The notes under the pieces are model-generated. The model had not been told where the DNA came from. It searched no databases and saw nothing but the letters and a program-made list of their open reading frames with translations. This document shows, one piece after another, positions 8,706 through 18,550 of a stretch of DNA of 64,000 nucleotides (its first letter is position 1; each line of letters starts with the position of its first letter). The DNA is taken from contig CALMNL010000004.1 in the NCBI GenBank assembly GCA_937868765.1, forward strand, positions 1,748,749-1,812,748, read 5' to 3'. Source of the DNA: an uncultured Desulfatitalea sp. Lineage in GTDB: Bacteria; Desulfobacterota; Desulfobacteria; Desulfobacterales; Desulfosarcinaceae. Made by a program: the position numbers and the translations under genes.

Positions 8706-11700
8706 CTATGCGGCAGTTGCGCCCGAGGGCGTTGGCATCACCTCCTTGTCAAGTACCTCCGCCCGAGCCGGTTGGCGGGCACCGGCGATCAGCGAGTAGA
8801 AGACCGGTACGACCACCAGGGTGAAGATCGTGCCCAGGAACATGCCCGTGACCAGCACCGTGCCGATGCTGTTGCGGGCCATGGCGCCGGGTCCGGAGAC
8901 CAGCACCAGGGGGAAGTGGCCCAGGACCGTGGCGGCGGAGGTCATCAGTACCGGCCGCAGGCGGGTGAGGGCCGCCTCGCGCACCGCCTGGTCCTTGGTC
9001 AAGCCCTCTTCCTGCAGGCGGTTGGCGAATTCCACGATGAGGATGCCGTTTTTGGCCACCAGCCCCACCAGGGTGATCAACCCGACCTGGGAGTAGATAT
9101 TGATGGTGGTCAGGTTGAGATAGGTGAAGATCAAGGCCCCCGAGATGGCCAGGGGCACCGAGCCCACCAGAATGATCAGCGGATCGCGGAAGCTGCGGAA
9201 TTGGGCGCTGAGCACCAGGTAGATCAGCACCAGGGCGAAGCCGAAGGTGGCCGTGAGCGAATCCCCTTCCTGCCGGATCTGGCGCGACTCGCCGGCATAA
9301 TCGTGGCTCAGGCCGGGCCCGCCTGCGGCCGCCGCGGCCGCTTCGATCACCCGCAGCCCCTCCTCCTTGGTGATATCGGGTTGGACGCCGCCGAAGATGC
9401 GTACGGCATTGCGCTGCTGGAAACGGTTCAGGCTGCGTGGCGCCGTGCCGGTTTCGATGCGGGCGAAAGCCGATACCGGCACCATTCCCCCGTGGGGCGT
9501 CTTGACCTTGAGGTCGAGCAGCGGTTCGAGGGTGGCGCGGTCTTCGTCGCCGATCTGCGGAATGACTTTATAGCTGCGGTCGTAGTAATTGAAGCGGTTG
9601 ACGTAGGCGCCGCCCAACAGGGTGCCCAGCTCCCGGCCCAGAGTGGCCAGGTCGAGCCCCAGGTCGGCCAGGCGCTCGCGGTCGATGACCACGTGGGCCT
9701 CGGGCAGATCGATCTTCAGGTCCGTGTCAGCATACAGGAACTTGCCGCTCTGCATGGCGGCCGTGATGATCGCCTGTACCATCTGCTGCATCTGTTCGGG
9801 CGGTGCTTCGCTCTGCAGCACATACTCGACATCATACTGGCCGGGGGTGGGCAGGGGCGGGTCGAGGCGCGGAAAGACCCGCAATCCGGGCACCCGGGAC
9901 ACCGCGCCGAAGACCTCTCCGAACATCTGGGCGGTGGAGCGCTTGCGCGTCTTCCAGTCTTTGGCCACCATACCGCCGAACCCGCCCCAGGAGGCCGTCA
10001 GGGACCACATGAAATTCGCTTCGGGAAACGACCTGACCGCCCGCACCACCTTGAGCGATTCGCGGTCGGAGGCTTCCAGGGTGGAATCGGGGGAGGACTG
10101 CATGAAAAAGCTGATATGGCTCTGGTCCTCCACGGGCGCCAGTTCGCGTTTCGATTGTTGATAGAGCGGCCAGGCCGCCACCATGATCAGCAGCGCGGCC
10201 GCCGCGATGGCCCAGCGAATGGCGAGGACCCGTTCGAGCGCCCCGGCATACAGACGGCGGACGAAGGCAAAAACGCGGTTGACCTGAACGGTCAGCCATC
10301 CTTCCTGGCCCTGGGGATGAACGAAGCGCGAACTGATCACCGGCGACAGGGTCAGGGCCACCAAGCCGGAGACCACCACTGCGGCGGCCAGGGTAATGGC
10401 GAATTCGAGAAACAGGGAGCCGGTCAGCCCGCCCTGCAACCCGATGGGGGCATACACCACGGCCAGGGTGATGGTCATGGCGATGATCGGCCCCTTCAAT
10501 TCGCGGGCGGCGGTCACGGCCGCCGCCATGCGCGTCTGGCCCAGTCGCACGTGGCGCTCGACGTTTTCGACCACCACGATGGCGTCGTCCACCACCAGGC
10601 CCACCGACAGCACGATGGCCAGGATGGTCAGCAGGTTCAGGCTGAATCCGAACGCCAGCATGAAGAGCGCGGCGCCCACCAGGGAGACCGGCATGGCCAG
10701 CAGGGGTACCAGGGCGGTGCGCAGCGAACCCATGAACAGGAACACCGCCAGGCCCACGATGAGGATCGTCTCGCCCAGGGTCTTGGTGATCTCCTCCAGA
10801 GCGTTGCGCATGAACATGGTGCCGTCCCACACCAGGCGCATCTCGATATCCTTCGGCAGGGTGGGCTGGACGCGTTCCATCTCGTCCCGCAGCCGCTTGG
10901 CCACGTCGATTTCATTGGAACCCACCAGGGGCCAGATCCCCAGATAGACCGCCCGGCTCTCATTGTACTTGGCCACCATTTCGGCTTCTTCGGCCCCCAG
11001 CTCGACCCGTGCCACGTCGCTCAGCCGCACGATGGCGCCGTTGCGGTCGGTCACGATGAGATCTTTGAACTCTTCGGCCGTCCGCAGGTCGGTGTTGGCC
11101 AGCAGGTTGACCTGCACCAGGTTGCCCTTGGTGCGGCCCACGGCCGCCAGGAAGTTGTTGCGCAGCAGGGCCGCCTGCACGTCGCCCGGCGACAGATTGA
11201 GGGACGCCAGCCGTTCGGGGTCGATCCAGACCCGCATGGCGATGGGCCGGCCGCCTTCGATGGTGACCCGCTGGACCCCCTCGAGGGTGGCGAACTGCGG
11301 CTGCAGGGAACGCATCAGCCAGTCGGTGATTTCGGGCACGCTGCGTTCTCCGGAGGTGAAGCTGATGTAAAAGGTCCCGTAGGGCCGGTCGGCCCGCTGC
11401 ACCTCCACCGCCGGTGGCTCGGCTTCCGCGGGCAGTTCGCTGCGCACCTGCTGCAGGCGGGCGGTCACTTCGGCCAGGGCCGCTGTACTGTCATGATTCA
11501 GCGCCAGGTGCACCGTCACCGTGCTCAGGCCGGCCCGGCTGGTGGACTCGATGTGATCCACGCCGCTGATGGCCGATACCGCGCGTTCGATGGGGGTGGT
11601 CAGGAAGCCGCGCACGGTCTCGGCGCTGGCCCCGGTATAGACGGTCGAGATGATCACCGAGGCGCTCTTGAGGCTGGGATACTGCTGGACCGGCAGGGCC

Positions 11701-11837
11701 GACAGCGCGCGCCAGCCGGCGAGCACCAGGGCCAGGTTGACCACCAGGGCCAGGACCGGATGTTTGATGAAAATGTCCGTGAAGGCCCGTCGGGGCGGTT
11801 CACCTAGGGTCGGTTGCGGTTCGATGTGCTGCGCCAT
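8706..11837 (-). CDS. RND multidrug efflux pump, inner-membrane subunit (HAE-1)
   Basis: A 1043-residue AcrB/MexB-type proton antiporter, full length for the family. There are twelve membrane helices in the 1+5 / 1+5 pattern, with the first helix at about residues 26-46. The proton-relay aspartates fall in the VGLVVDDAIVVVENVERH segment near residue 405, and VGLVAKNGILIVEFANRL is the matching helix-10 signature near 940. Two large periplasmic porter domains lie between. It overlaps the adaptor gene by 38 bases, so both come from one transcript. No TolC-like outer-membrane gene is present, so the pump presumably borrows one from elsewhere. Confidence 0.93.
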   Translation of the reverse strand: MAQHIEPQPTLGEPPRRAFTDIFIKHPVLALVVNLALVLAGWRALSALPVQQYPSLKSASVIISTVYTGASAETVRGFLTTPIERAVSAISGVDHIESTSRAGLSTVTVHLALNHDSTAALAEVTARLQQVRSELPAEAEPPAVEVQRADRPYGTFYISFTSGERSVPEITDWLMRSLQPQFATLEGVQRVTIEGGRPIAMRVWIDPERLASLNLSPGDVQAALLRNNFLAAVGRTKGNLVQVNLLANTDLRTAEEFKDLIVTDRNGAIVRLSDVARVELGAEEAEMVAKYNESRAVYLGIWPLVGSNEIDVAKRLRDEMERVQPTLPKDIEMRLVWDGTMFMRNALEEITKTLGETILIVGLAVFLFMGSLRTALVPLLAMPVSLVGAALFMLAFGFSLNLLTILAIVLSVGLVVDDAIVVVENVERHVRLGQTRMAAAVTAARELKGPIIAMTITLAVVYAPIGLQGGLTGSLFLEFAITLAAAVVVSGLVALTLSPVISSRFVHPQGQEGWLTVQVNRVFAFVRRLYAGALERVLAIRWAIAAAALLIMVAAWPLYQQSKRELAPVEDQSHISFFMQSSPDSTLEASDRESLKVVRAVRSFPEANFMWSLTASWGGFGGMVAKDWKTRKRSTAQMFGEVFGAVSRVPGLRVFPRLDPPLPTPGQYDVEYVLQSEAPPEQMQQMVQAIITAAMQSGKFLYADTDLKIDLPEAHVVIDRERLADLGLDLATLGRELGTLLGGAYVNRFNYYDRSYKVIPQIGDEDRATLEPLLDLKVKTPHGGMVPVSAFARIETGTAPRSLNRFQQRNAVRIFGGVQPDITKEEGLRVIEAAAAAAGGPGLSHDYAGESRQIRQEGDSLTATFGFALVLIYLVLSAQFRSFRDPLIILVGSVPLAISGALIFTYLNLTTINIYSQVGLITLVGLVAKNGILIVEFANRLQEEGLTKDQAVREAALTRLRPVLMTSAATVLGHFPLVLVSGPGAMARNSIGTVLVTGMFLGTIFTLVVVPVFYSLIAGARQPARAEVLDKEVMPTPSGATAA

Positions 11838-12957
11838 CGTCCACCTCTCTCTGCTCAGTGCCGGTCCCGGCGGAATCTCCCGTCACCGCCACGAGCACGT
11901 TTTCACGGAGTTTGAAAGAGCCGCCGGCCGCAATGGTTTCCCCGGCCGAAAGGCCGCTGTAGACGGCCACTTCATCGCCCAGCAGCGCGCCGCTTTCGAT
12001 CTTGCGCAGATGGGCCCGGGCCTTGCCCTGGGCATCCTCGGCGATAACGAACACGTGGTCCCCCTGGGGGCCTTTGCGCAGGGCGCTCACCGGCACGGCC
12101 ACTGCCGGATGCGGTGCGCCCACCGGCACCTGGACCCGCACGGAAGAGCCGGGGGGTGGCACCCGGTCGATGTCATCGATGCGGGCGCGCACCATGGCAT
12201 TGCGCGTGGTCGGGTCGATGCGGGCATCGAAGGCCTCGATGCGGGCGAGGATTGGCGAAGGCGAAAGGGAAGAGAAGACCTGGATCGTCTGGCCCACGGC
12301 GAGTCCCTCAACCACCTTTTGAGCCACGGTGAAGTCCACATGCACCGCGTCATCCACCCCCTGCAGGGTGGTCAGGATCGTCCCGACCTCCAGATATTGG
12401 CCGGGATGCACGTCGGTCAGGCCCACGCGCGCGCGAAATGGCGCGCGGATCGTTTTCTTGTCGATATTGGCCTTGATGGCCGCCATGCGCGCCAGCGCGA
12501 CATCCCGTTCGGCGGCCGCGCGATCCACCTCCAGCGCGGCCATGGCCACCCGGGCTCTTTGAATGCGGTCCAGGGTCGTTTCCGCCAGTCGGGCCTGGGC
12601 GGCCTGGGCCTTGAGTTCGGCCTGCTCCACGGAAACATCCAGGCTGACGAGCACCGTGCCGGCTTCTACGACCTGGCCGGGGGCGAGCGTCACCTCACGT
12701 ACGGTGCCGGCCAGTTCATTGCTCAAGGTGATCGAGCGCAGGGCCAGGATCGTTCCGATGGCGGTGGTCTGTTCACGATACGCGAAGGGCCTGGCCGTCG
12801 CCGTTGTCACCGACTCCATGGGTTCGCTTTGAATGGCCGAGGCGTTGGCTACCTGGGCTGAGATGTACTTCCAGGCGTACAGACCGCCCGCGACAGCGGC
12901 GATGCCCAGGAACAGCAGAACGACGCTGAGATTGGATTTCGTGCAGTCGCATTTCAT
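11800..12957 (-). CDS. RND efflux periplasmic adaptor (MFP) subunit
   Basis: A 385-residue membrane-fusion protein, the partner of the RND pump immediately downstream. One N-terminal membrane anchor (residues about 10-30, LSVVLLFLGIAAVAGGLYAW) is followed by a lipoyl/barrel-sandwich half (ITLSNELAGTVREVTLAPGQ), a short coiled coil at about 115-165 rich in A, R and E, the second lipoyl half (RAPFRARVGLTDVHPGQYLE) and a beta-barrel. Start ATG 12957 has GAGGAGAAG upstream. The gene ends 38 bases inside the pump gene. The short hairpin suggests the MexF/VexF-like adaptor type (inference). Confidence 0.92.
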   Translation of the reverse strand: MKCDCTKSNLSVVLLFLGIAAVAGGLYAWKYISAQVANASAIQSEPMESVTTATARPFAYREQTTAIGTILALRSITLSNELAGTVREVTLAPGQVVEAGTVLVSLDVSVEQAELKAQAAQARLAETTLDRIQRARVAMAALEVDRAAAERDVALARMAAIKANIDKKTIRAPFRARVGLTDVHPGQYLEVGTILTTLQGVDDAVHVDFTVAQKVVEGLAVGQTIQVFSSLSPSPILARIEAFDARIDPTTRNAMVRARIDDIDRVPPPGSSVRVQVPVGAPHPAVAVPVSALRKGPQGDHVFVIAEDAQGKARAHLRKIESGALLGDEVAVYSGLSAGETIAAGGSFKLRENVLVAVTGDSAGTGTEQREVDDGAAHRTATDPR

Positions 12958-13356
12958 GACGCTTCTCCTCGTTGCTGATCATCGGAGGTCCGGCATCGCC
13001 GGCGAAGGTTAAACCAAGAGGGCGGCGATTCGTGAAGACCGCCCTGCTTCGCATGGAGGGTGTGAACCCGAACCCTGCGACGATTTGCATTCGTCTGGTG
13101 TCGATTGAAGATTTTTTTCCTGGACTGAAGTGGTCATCGAGCCGGGACCCCGACGCTTTGGGATGGATTGAATCGCCGCGATCCGCTGCTCGATTGATTC
13201 GTTCCTGTGGTTGAAGGTTGCATTCGATCGTTCAATTAACGTATGCGAGTTAGCTTAAAACCAGTTGTCACGATGTCAAGCCGGGGGCACCCTTGCCAGG
13301 CAAGGCGCCTTCTGTTATGGAAGTTTACTTTCCAAAATCACACGAGGAGCCGAAAC
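12958..13356. other. Intergenic region, divergent promoters
   Basis: About 400 bases between the divergently transcribed efflux operon and the zinc peptidase gene. It must hold promoters for both. No convincing ORF, RNA or operator palindrome was seen. Confidence 0.5.
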
Positions 13357-14208
13357 ATGCGGTGGACAGGCGGGCGCAGGAGTTCCAACGTCGAGGACCG
13401 GCGCGGCATGCGCGTATCCGGCAAGCTGGCCGGCGGCGGCATCGGGACCATTATCCTGGTGCTGGTGGGGCTGTACCTGGGCATCGATCCCACGGAGTTG
13501 TTGCAGCAGACCGGCACCCAAAGCACCACTTCCCAAAACGCACCCTACGAGCAGACCGCCGCGGAGCGCACCCAGGCCGAATTCGTCTCGGTGGTGCTGG
13601 CCGACACCGAAGACACCTGGCACGCCATCTTTACCAAGGCCGGCCGGCAGTACATCGAACCCAAGCTGGTGCTCTTCAACGGCGCCGTGCAGTCCGCCTG
13701 CGGCTATGCCCAGTCGGCCACCGGGCCTTTTTACTGCCCGGCCGACCGGAAGGTCTATCTGGATCTGCAATTTTTCGAAGAACTGAAGCGGCGCTTCAAG
13801 GCGCCCGGCGATTTCGCCGAGGCGTATGTCATCGCCCACGAGGTGGGCCACCACGTGCAGACCCTCACCGGTCTTTCGGCCAAGGTCCACGAAGCCCGGC
13901 AGAAACTGTCCGAAGCCCAGGCCAACGCCCTGCTGGTGCGCCAGGAACTCCAGGCCGATTGCTTCGCCGGCCTCTGGGCCTACCATGCCGACCGCACCCG
14001 GGGGATCATTGAGACGGGGGATATCGAGGAGGCCCTGAACGCCGCCAACGCCATCGGCGACGATCGCCTGCAGATGCAGAGCCGGGGCTACGTGGTGCCC
14101 GATGCGTTCACCCACGGCACGTCGGCCCAGCGGGTGAAGTGGTTCAAGCGGGGATTTACTACCGGCAGTTATGGGGCCTGCAATACGTTCGATACGAACG
14201 ATCTGTAA
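13357..14208 (+). CDS. ypfJ: Neutral zinc metallopeptidase, YpfJ family
   Basis: A 283-residue YpfJ/KPN_02809-type putative metallopeptidase. Start ATG 13357 (MRWTGGRRSSNVEDRRG) follows GAGGAG; the frame extends further upstream without a better start. One membrane anchor near residues 27-44 (GGGIGTIILVLVGLYLGI) is followed by a periplasmic domain. IAHEVGHHVQ provides the HEXXH zinc motif, and LQADCFAGLWA supplies the downstream acidic ligand region. The conserved YCPADRKVYLD segment precedes the active site. The physiological substrate of this family is not known. It is a monocistronic gene followed by a long palindromic hairpin. Confidence 0.92.
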   Translation: MRWTGGRRSSNVEDRRGMRVSGKLAGGGIGTIILVLVGLYLGIDPTELLQQTGTQSTTSQNAPYEQTAAERTQAEFVSVVLADTEDTWHAIFTKAGRQYIEPKLVLFNGAVQSACGYAQSATGPFYCPADRKVYLDLQFFEELKRRFKAPGDFAEAYVIAHEVGHHVQTLTGLSAKVHEARQKLSEAQANALLVRQELQADCFAGLWAYHADRTRGIIETGDIEEALNAANAIGDDRLQMQSRGYVVPDAFTHGTSAQRVKWFKRGFTTGSYGACNTFDTNDL

Positions 14209-14331
14209 AATCAGTTTCAGCGCTTTTCCCTTTAGCTCTTATCCTTTAACCACCTAAAAACACATCCCAAACTGGCACGGAAGCAGGCGGTACCGGCCGT
14301 CGTTTTGAGTCCCGTCAGGCGTCGAATCTTA

Positions 14332-14422
14332 GGGATGCTTAAGTGCAGCGGAGGAAAAGCGCCCTGGACTGTTTGAGCGTAGCGAGTTTCCAGGGCGCCC
14401 GGAGCGCACTCTTAGCATCCCT
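14332..14422. repeat. Nested REP-like palindrome / bidirectional terminator candidate
   Basis: Large nested hairpin between two convergent genes. The outer arm agggatgct at 14332-14340 pairs with agcatccct at 14414-14422, extended by aagtgc/gcact with a bulge. The inner arm gcgccctgga at 14359-14368 pairs perfectly with tccagggcgc at 14389-14398 around a loop containing TTTGAGCGTAGCGAG. A second copy of the inner architecture is at 54530-54567, so this is a repeated extragenic element rather than a one-off terminator. Confidence 0.7.
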
Positions 14423-14497
14423 GATTCGATGGCGTAGGGGCGCAAAGCGACGGCCGGTAACGCCGGTAAAGCAGCACTGAGCAGGCTTCATCCAATT

Positions 14498-15775
14498 TCA
14501 TGTCATCCAATTGGGCCGGTCGGCCAGCCACGCCTGCACGGTCTGGCGCAGCCAGGCTTCGTCGAGGCCGGGGTCGATGTAGAAGCGGGGCATGAGCAGT
14601 TCGGCTTCCGAGACGATCAACCCTTCGCGCACGGCGGTGCGGGAGAGGTCGGTATAGGGGTAGATGCGCACGCCCACGCTGACCTTCATGGCCTCCAGGT
14701 GCAGGCTGTCGGCAAAGGCCAGGCTCTGCATCACGGTGTCGCGGGTTTCGCCCGGCGCGCCCAGCAGCAGAAAACCCATGCGCACGATGCCCTGGTCGGC
14801 CAGCAGACGGCTGGCCTGCGCGACTTCTTCCGGAGAGAAGCGTTTGTGCAGGCTGTCCAGCATGGGGGGGGCGCCGCTTTCGAACCCCAGGGAGACTTCC
14901 CGGCAGCCGGCGCGGGCCATGGCCTTCGCCAGGCGTTCGGTGATCTTGCCGGGGTAGAGGATGGCGCGCCAGTTCAGTCCCAGGCCGGCCGCGGCGAGCC
15001 CTTCGCACAGCTCGACCGCATAGCTCTCGGGCAGGTTGAAGATGTTGTCCACGAAGAAGATCCGGAAAAAGCCCGCGGCGCGCCAGCGTTTCAGCGCTTC
15101 GATCACGGCCGCCGGCGAGCGCCGGCGGATGACGCCGCCCTCGATGGTGGCCGTGGAGCAGTAGCTGCAATCCAGGGGGCAGCCCCGGCGGGTCTGAATG
15201 GGCAGGTAGTAGTTGGGATCATCGGCGCAGCGGGCGTCGAACAGCTCCGGACCGGGCAGGGGGAAACGGTCCAGGTCGCGGGTATAGGTCCGCGGCGCCT
15301 GCAAGCCCTTGCCCTTGAGGTACAGGCCGGGCACGTCGTCCAAGGGCGCGCCGGCGGCCAGTCGGTCGAGGAGCATGACCATGGGCAGCTCGCCCTCGCC
15401 CTGGATGCCCATGGGCGCGCCGGTGAAGTCGAGCACGCTTTCGGGAAAGATGCTGTAGCCCGCGCCGCCGAGCACCACGGGCGCCTGGCTGCGGGCCTGG
15501 CAGACGGCCACCACTTCCCGGGCGGCTTCCAGCAGGAAACGGGGGTTCAGGCTGGTCTGGTCGTCGATGTTGCGGATGGAGATGCCGATCAGATCGGGCA
15601 TGCGTCTGGCCAGCGCCTCCCGCAGCGGCGCCCGCCAATCCTCAATGCCCAGGAGATCCAGAAAATCCGCGGTATGGCCGGCGGCCGTCACCGCCGCCGC
15701 CACGCAGCCCAGGCCGATGGGCAGGGTGGGCATGTTGATCTTTTCCGTGTTGGCCGAAACGAGCAGGGTATGCAT
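14498..15775 (-). CDS. B12-binding-domain radical SAM protein
   Basis: A 425-residue enzyme with an N-terminal cobalamin-binding-type Rossmann domain (TLPIGLGCVAAAVTAAGHTA; the classical DxHxxG histidine is not obvious) and a radical SAM core. The [4Fe-4S] ligands are the three cysteines of RGCPLDCSYCSTATIEGG near residue 190, and SAM-binding GFESGAP follows near 305. Start ATG 15775 (MHTLLVSANTEKINMPT) is chosen because GAAGGAGA lies upstream. The layout is that of the BchE/P-methylase-like class, which includes methyltransferases and ring-forming enzymes; the substrate is unknown. It is monocistronic and divergent from the acyl-CoA ligase gene. Confidence 0.9.
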   Translation of the reverse strand: MHTLLVSANTEKINMPTLPIGLGCVAAAVTAAGHTADFLDLLGIEDWRAPLREALARRMPDLIGISIRNIDDQTSLNPRFLLEAAREVVAVCQARSQAPVVLGGAGYSIFPESVLDFTGAPMGIQGEGELPMVMLLDRLAAGAPLDDVPGLYLKGKGLQAPRTYTRDLDRFPLPGPELFDARCADDPNYYLPIQTRRGCPLDCSYCSTATIEGGVIRRRSPAAVIEALKRWRAAGFFRIFFVDNIFNLPESYAVELCEGLAAAGLGLNWRAILYPGKITERLAKAMARAGCREVSLGFESGAPPMLDSLHKRFSPEEVAQASRLLADQGIVRMGFLLLGAPGETRDTVMQSLAFADSLHLEAMKVSVGVRIYPYTDLSRTAVREGLIVSEAELLMPRFYIDPGLDEAWLRQTVQAWLADRPNWMT

Positions 15776-16031
15776 GGCGTCTCCTTCGTGTCGCCTCCGT
15801 TTTATGACACTCCCGAGCATAATGCCATTATCGTCTCGACACAATATCCCGACCCATTCACCACTTTACGGCGTCGGTCTTTTTGGATATCTTGAGGGCA
15901 CTCTGAAATTTTTCCCTCACGATCCCATTTGTTCAGCATCCGATCCGTGGGCCGGTCGGCCGGCCCGGTACATGTTCCCTGGCGCGTCGATTCTTTGACC
16001 GTTTGTTCCTTACTTCATGAAGGAGGCAGTT

Positions 16032-17696
16032 ATGGAATCCAGACCCTGGCACCGACACTACGACTACAACGTCCCCACCACCATTCGCTACCCGCGCATT
16101 CCGGTGCAGGAGTTCCTCGGGTTGGCGGCCAAATCGTTTCCCAAAAAGCCGGCCTTGTCCTTTTTCGGGTCGGAAATCACCTTCTGGGAGCTGCGCTGCC
16201 AGGTGATGCGCTTCGCCAACGCCCTGGGCGCCCTGGGGATCAAAAAGGGCGACCGCGTGGGCCTGCACCTGCCCAACTGCCCCCAGTACCCCATCGCCTA
16301 CTACGCGGTGCTATCGCTGGGGGCCATCGTGGTCAACCTCAATCCGCTCTACACCCCCAGCGAACTGCAGATGATGGCCACCAACTCGGGGCTCACCACC
16401 CTGGTCACCTTCGACATGGTCCTGCCGGCCATCCGCACCTTGTGCCAGGCCGTGGAGATCCGGCGGGTGATCGTCACCGCCGTGACCGATTTCATCCAGG
16501 GCTTTCCGCCCAGCACGGCCAAGAGCCTCGACCTGGAAAAAGGCTGGCTCCATTTCGGCGAACTGATGGAAAAATCCACCAGCACCAAGATTCCCAAGGT
16601 ATCCCTCGGGCCGCAGGATCCGGCGGTGATCCTCTTCACCGGCGGCACCACCGGCATCCCCAAGGGGGCCATCATCACCCACGGCAACCTGGTGGCCGGC
16701 GTGCTGGCCTGCGCCAACTGGGGCAATCCCACCATCAGCCTGATCCCGCCCGAGCGACGCAACGTGCTGGCCCTGCTGCCCTACTTCCACGCCTACGGCA
16801 ACATCGTGGTGCTCAACTGGTCCATGTTCACCTGTGCCACCCAGATCCAGGTGCCGCGCTTCAACATCGACGAATTGATGGACCTGCTGGGCAAGGTGGA
16901 GGAGATCAGCTTCTTCCCCACGGTGCCGACCCTGATCACGGCCCTGATCAACCATCCCAAGGCCGAGTCGCTGAATCTGGACCGCAAGATCGGCCTGCTC
17001 AACTCCGGCGCGGCGCCCATGGCCGTGGACCTGATCGAGCGGGTCAAAGAGATGGGCATCCCCTTCAGCGAAGGGTACGGCATGTCCGAATCGACCTCCC
17101 TGGGCGTCGCCAACCCCGTGCTAGGGCTCAAAAAGGTGGGCAGCATCGGCATCCCGTTCCCCGACAACGACGTGCGCCTGGTGGATATCAACGGCGGCGA
17201 GCGGGACGTGGCCCCGGGCGAGCCGGGCGAGATCATCATGAAGGGTCCGCTCATCATGCAGGGCTACTGGAACAACCCCACGGAGACGGCCGGCCAGCTC
17301 CGGGACGGCTGGCTCTACACCGGCGACATCGCCACCCGCGACGAAGAGGGCTACCTCTACATCGTGGACCGCAAGAAGGACATGATCATCGCCGGCGGAT
17401 TCAACATCTACCCCCGGGAGATCGACGAGGTGCTCTTCCAGCATCCCAAGGTGGCCGAGGCGGTTTCCGTCGGCATCAAAGATCCCTACCGCGGCGAGAC
17501 CGTCAAGGCGTATATCGTTCAGCGCCCCGGCGAGAGCGCAACGGCCGAAGAGATCATCGCCTTCTGCAAGGAGCGCCTGGCGCCCTACAAGGTGCCCAAG
17601 ATCGTGGAGTTCCGCGATACGCTGCCCAAATCGGCCATCGGCAAGATCCTGCGCAAGATCCTGCGCGATGAAGAGGAGGCAAAAGGGAAGGGCTAA
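16032..17696 (+). CDS. Long-chain fatty acid-CoA ligase (FadD-like)
   Basis: A 554-residue ANL-superfamily adenylating enzyme that activates a carboxylic acid with ATP and CoA. Start ATG 16032 follows AAGGAGGCAG. The P-loop-like motif LFTGGTTGIPKGAI is near residue 205, the A5 motif SEGYGMSESTS near 345, and the hinge/A8 region GWLYTGDIATRDEEGYLYIVDR near 430-450. The catalytic lysine lies in PKSAIGKILRK at the C-terminus. Its stop overlaps the stop of the convergent DUF4126 gene. A fatty or aromatic acid substrate is likely, but the acid pocket cannot be read reliably. Confidence 0.9.
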   Translation: MESRPWHRHYDYNVPTTIRYPRIPVQEFLGLAAKSFPKKPALSFFGSEITFWELRCQVMRFANALGALGIKKGDRVGLHLPNCPQYPIAYYAVLSLGAIVVNLNPLYTPSELQMMATNSGLTTLVTFDMVLPAIRTLCQAVEIRRVIVTAVTDFIQGFPPSTAKSLDLEKGWLHFGELMEKSTSTKIPKVSLGPQDPAVILFTGGTTGIPKGAIITHGNLVAGVLACANWGNPTISLIPPERRNVLALLPYFHAYGNIVVLNWSMFTCATQIQVPRFNIDELMDLLGKVEEISFFPTVPTLITALINHPKAESLNLDRKIGLLNSGAAPMAVDLIERVKEMGIPFSEGYGMSESTSLGVANPVLGLKKVGSIGIPFPDNDVRLVDINGGERDVAPGEPGEIIMKGPLIMQGYWNNPTETAGQLRDGWLYTGDIATRDEEGYLYIVDRKKDMIIAGGFNIYPREIDEVLFQHPKVAEAVSVGIKDPYRGETVKAYIVQRPGESATAEEIIAFCKERLAPYKVPKIVEFRDTLPKSAIGKILRKILRDEEEAKGKG

Positions 17697-18451
17697 AGGC
17701 TGTTCAACAGCGCCTCCCGCTTGGCCTGGTACTCTTTTTCCGTGATCATCCCCTTCTGCAGCAGGTTCTGCAGCTGGCCCAGCTTCGATTCCAGATCCTG
17801 GGCCAGCTCCGGCAACGGCGCCGGCGGGGGCGGGGCCGTGCTTTGGCCCAGGCCGAAGAAGCGACCGATGGCGGCGAAGATCTTCTTGATGCCGCGCCAC
17901 AGCTTGGGCAGAAGCCACACCAGCATGGCGATGAAGAGCACGAAGAAGATGATGAAATAGATCGGGTGGTGCAGGGCGGCCCACATGCCGGCGATCACGG
18001 CCACATCTTCCAGCAAAGAGGCGGTCCAGTTGGTGAACGGCTCGGGCGAGGTGTTGATCAGCACCCGCGAGCCGGCCTTGAAGGCATGGCTGCCGGCCGC
18101 CACACCGCCGCCCAGAATGCCCGCGGCCACGGCCACGGCCGGGTTGACGTCGCCCACGGCGCCGGCGGCCAGCAGCGCGCCGGCCGGGATGCGCACGAAG
18201 GTGTGAAGGGTGTCCCAGCCGGTATCCACCCCCGGCGTCTTGTCCGCGAAGAACTCCACCAGGTACATGATCCCCGCGGCGCCGATCACCAGCGGGTTCT
18301 GCAGCACCTGCAGGTGCTCGGGCAGGCTGATGTTGCCGGTTACGCCCATCAGGCCCAACATCAGGATGGCGGCGTACAGGTTGATGCCGCTGGCCCAGGC
18401 CGCACCCATGGTCAGCGACAGGGTTTTCACGATGCTGTTGTAATCCTCCAT
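17693..18451 (-). CDS. DUF4126 membrane protein with C-terminal SHOCT motif
   Basis: A 252-residue inner-membrane protein. Residues 1-190 form the DUF4126 fold, with glycine/alanine-rich helices (MGAAWASGINLYAAILMLG, AVAVAAGILGGGVAAGSHAF and a strong helix IYFIIFFVLFIAMLVWLLP). A proline-rich linker follows, and the last 30 residues (LLQKGMITEKEYQAKREALL) are a SHOCT motif, a short oligomerisation module often found at protein ends. Start ATG 18451 is preceded by GGGAGGGG. Function is unknown. The stop overlaps the convergent ligase stop by three bases. Confidence 0.85.
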   Translation of the reverse strand: MEDYNSIVKTLSLTMGAAWASGINLYAAILMLGLMGVTGNISLPEHLQVLQNPLVIGAAGIMYLVEFFADKTPGVDTGWDTLHTFVRIPAGALLAAGAVGDVNPAVAVAAGILGGGVAAGSHAFKAGSRVLINTSPEPFTNWTASLLEDVAVIAGMWAALHHPIYFIIFFVLFIAMLVWLLPKLWRGIKKIFAAIGRFFGLGQSTAPPPPAPLPELAQDLESKLGQLQNLLQKGMITEKEYQAKREALLNSL

Positions 18452-18550
18452 AGCGAACCCCTCCCGATTGGTTTCAGTGGCATAAATCCTGATACCGTTG
18501 TAAATATCATTTTTTTGGCTTTTGGACGAACTCGAATTGGACCGAGCCAC

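Noticed and set aside
8661-11807. Long plus-strand open frame of about 1048 codons
   Set aside because: It is a GC-rich shadow of the RND pump gene on the other strand; its translation is rich in G, H and Q and matches no family.
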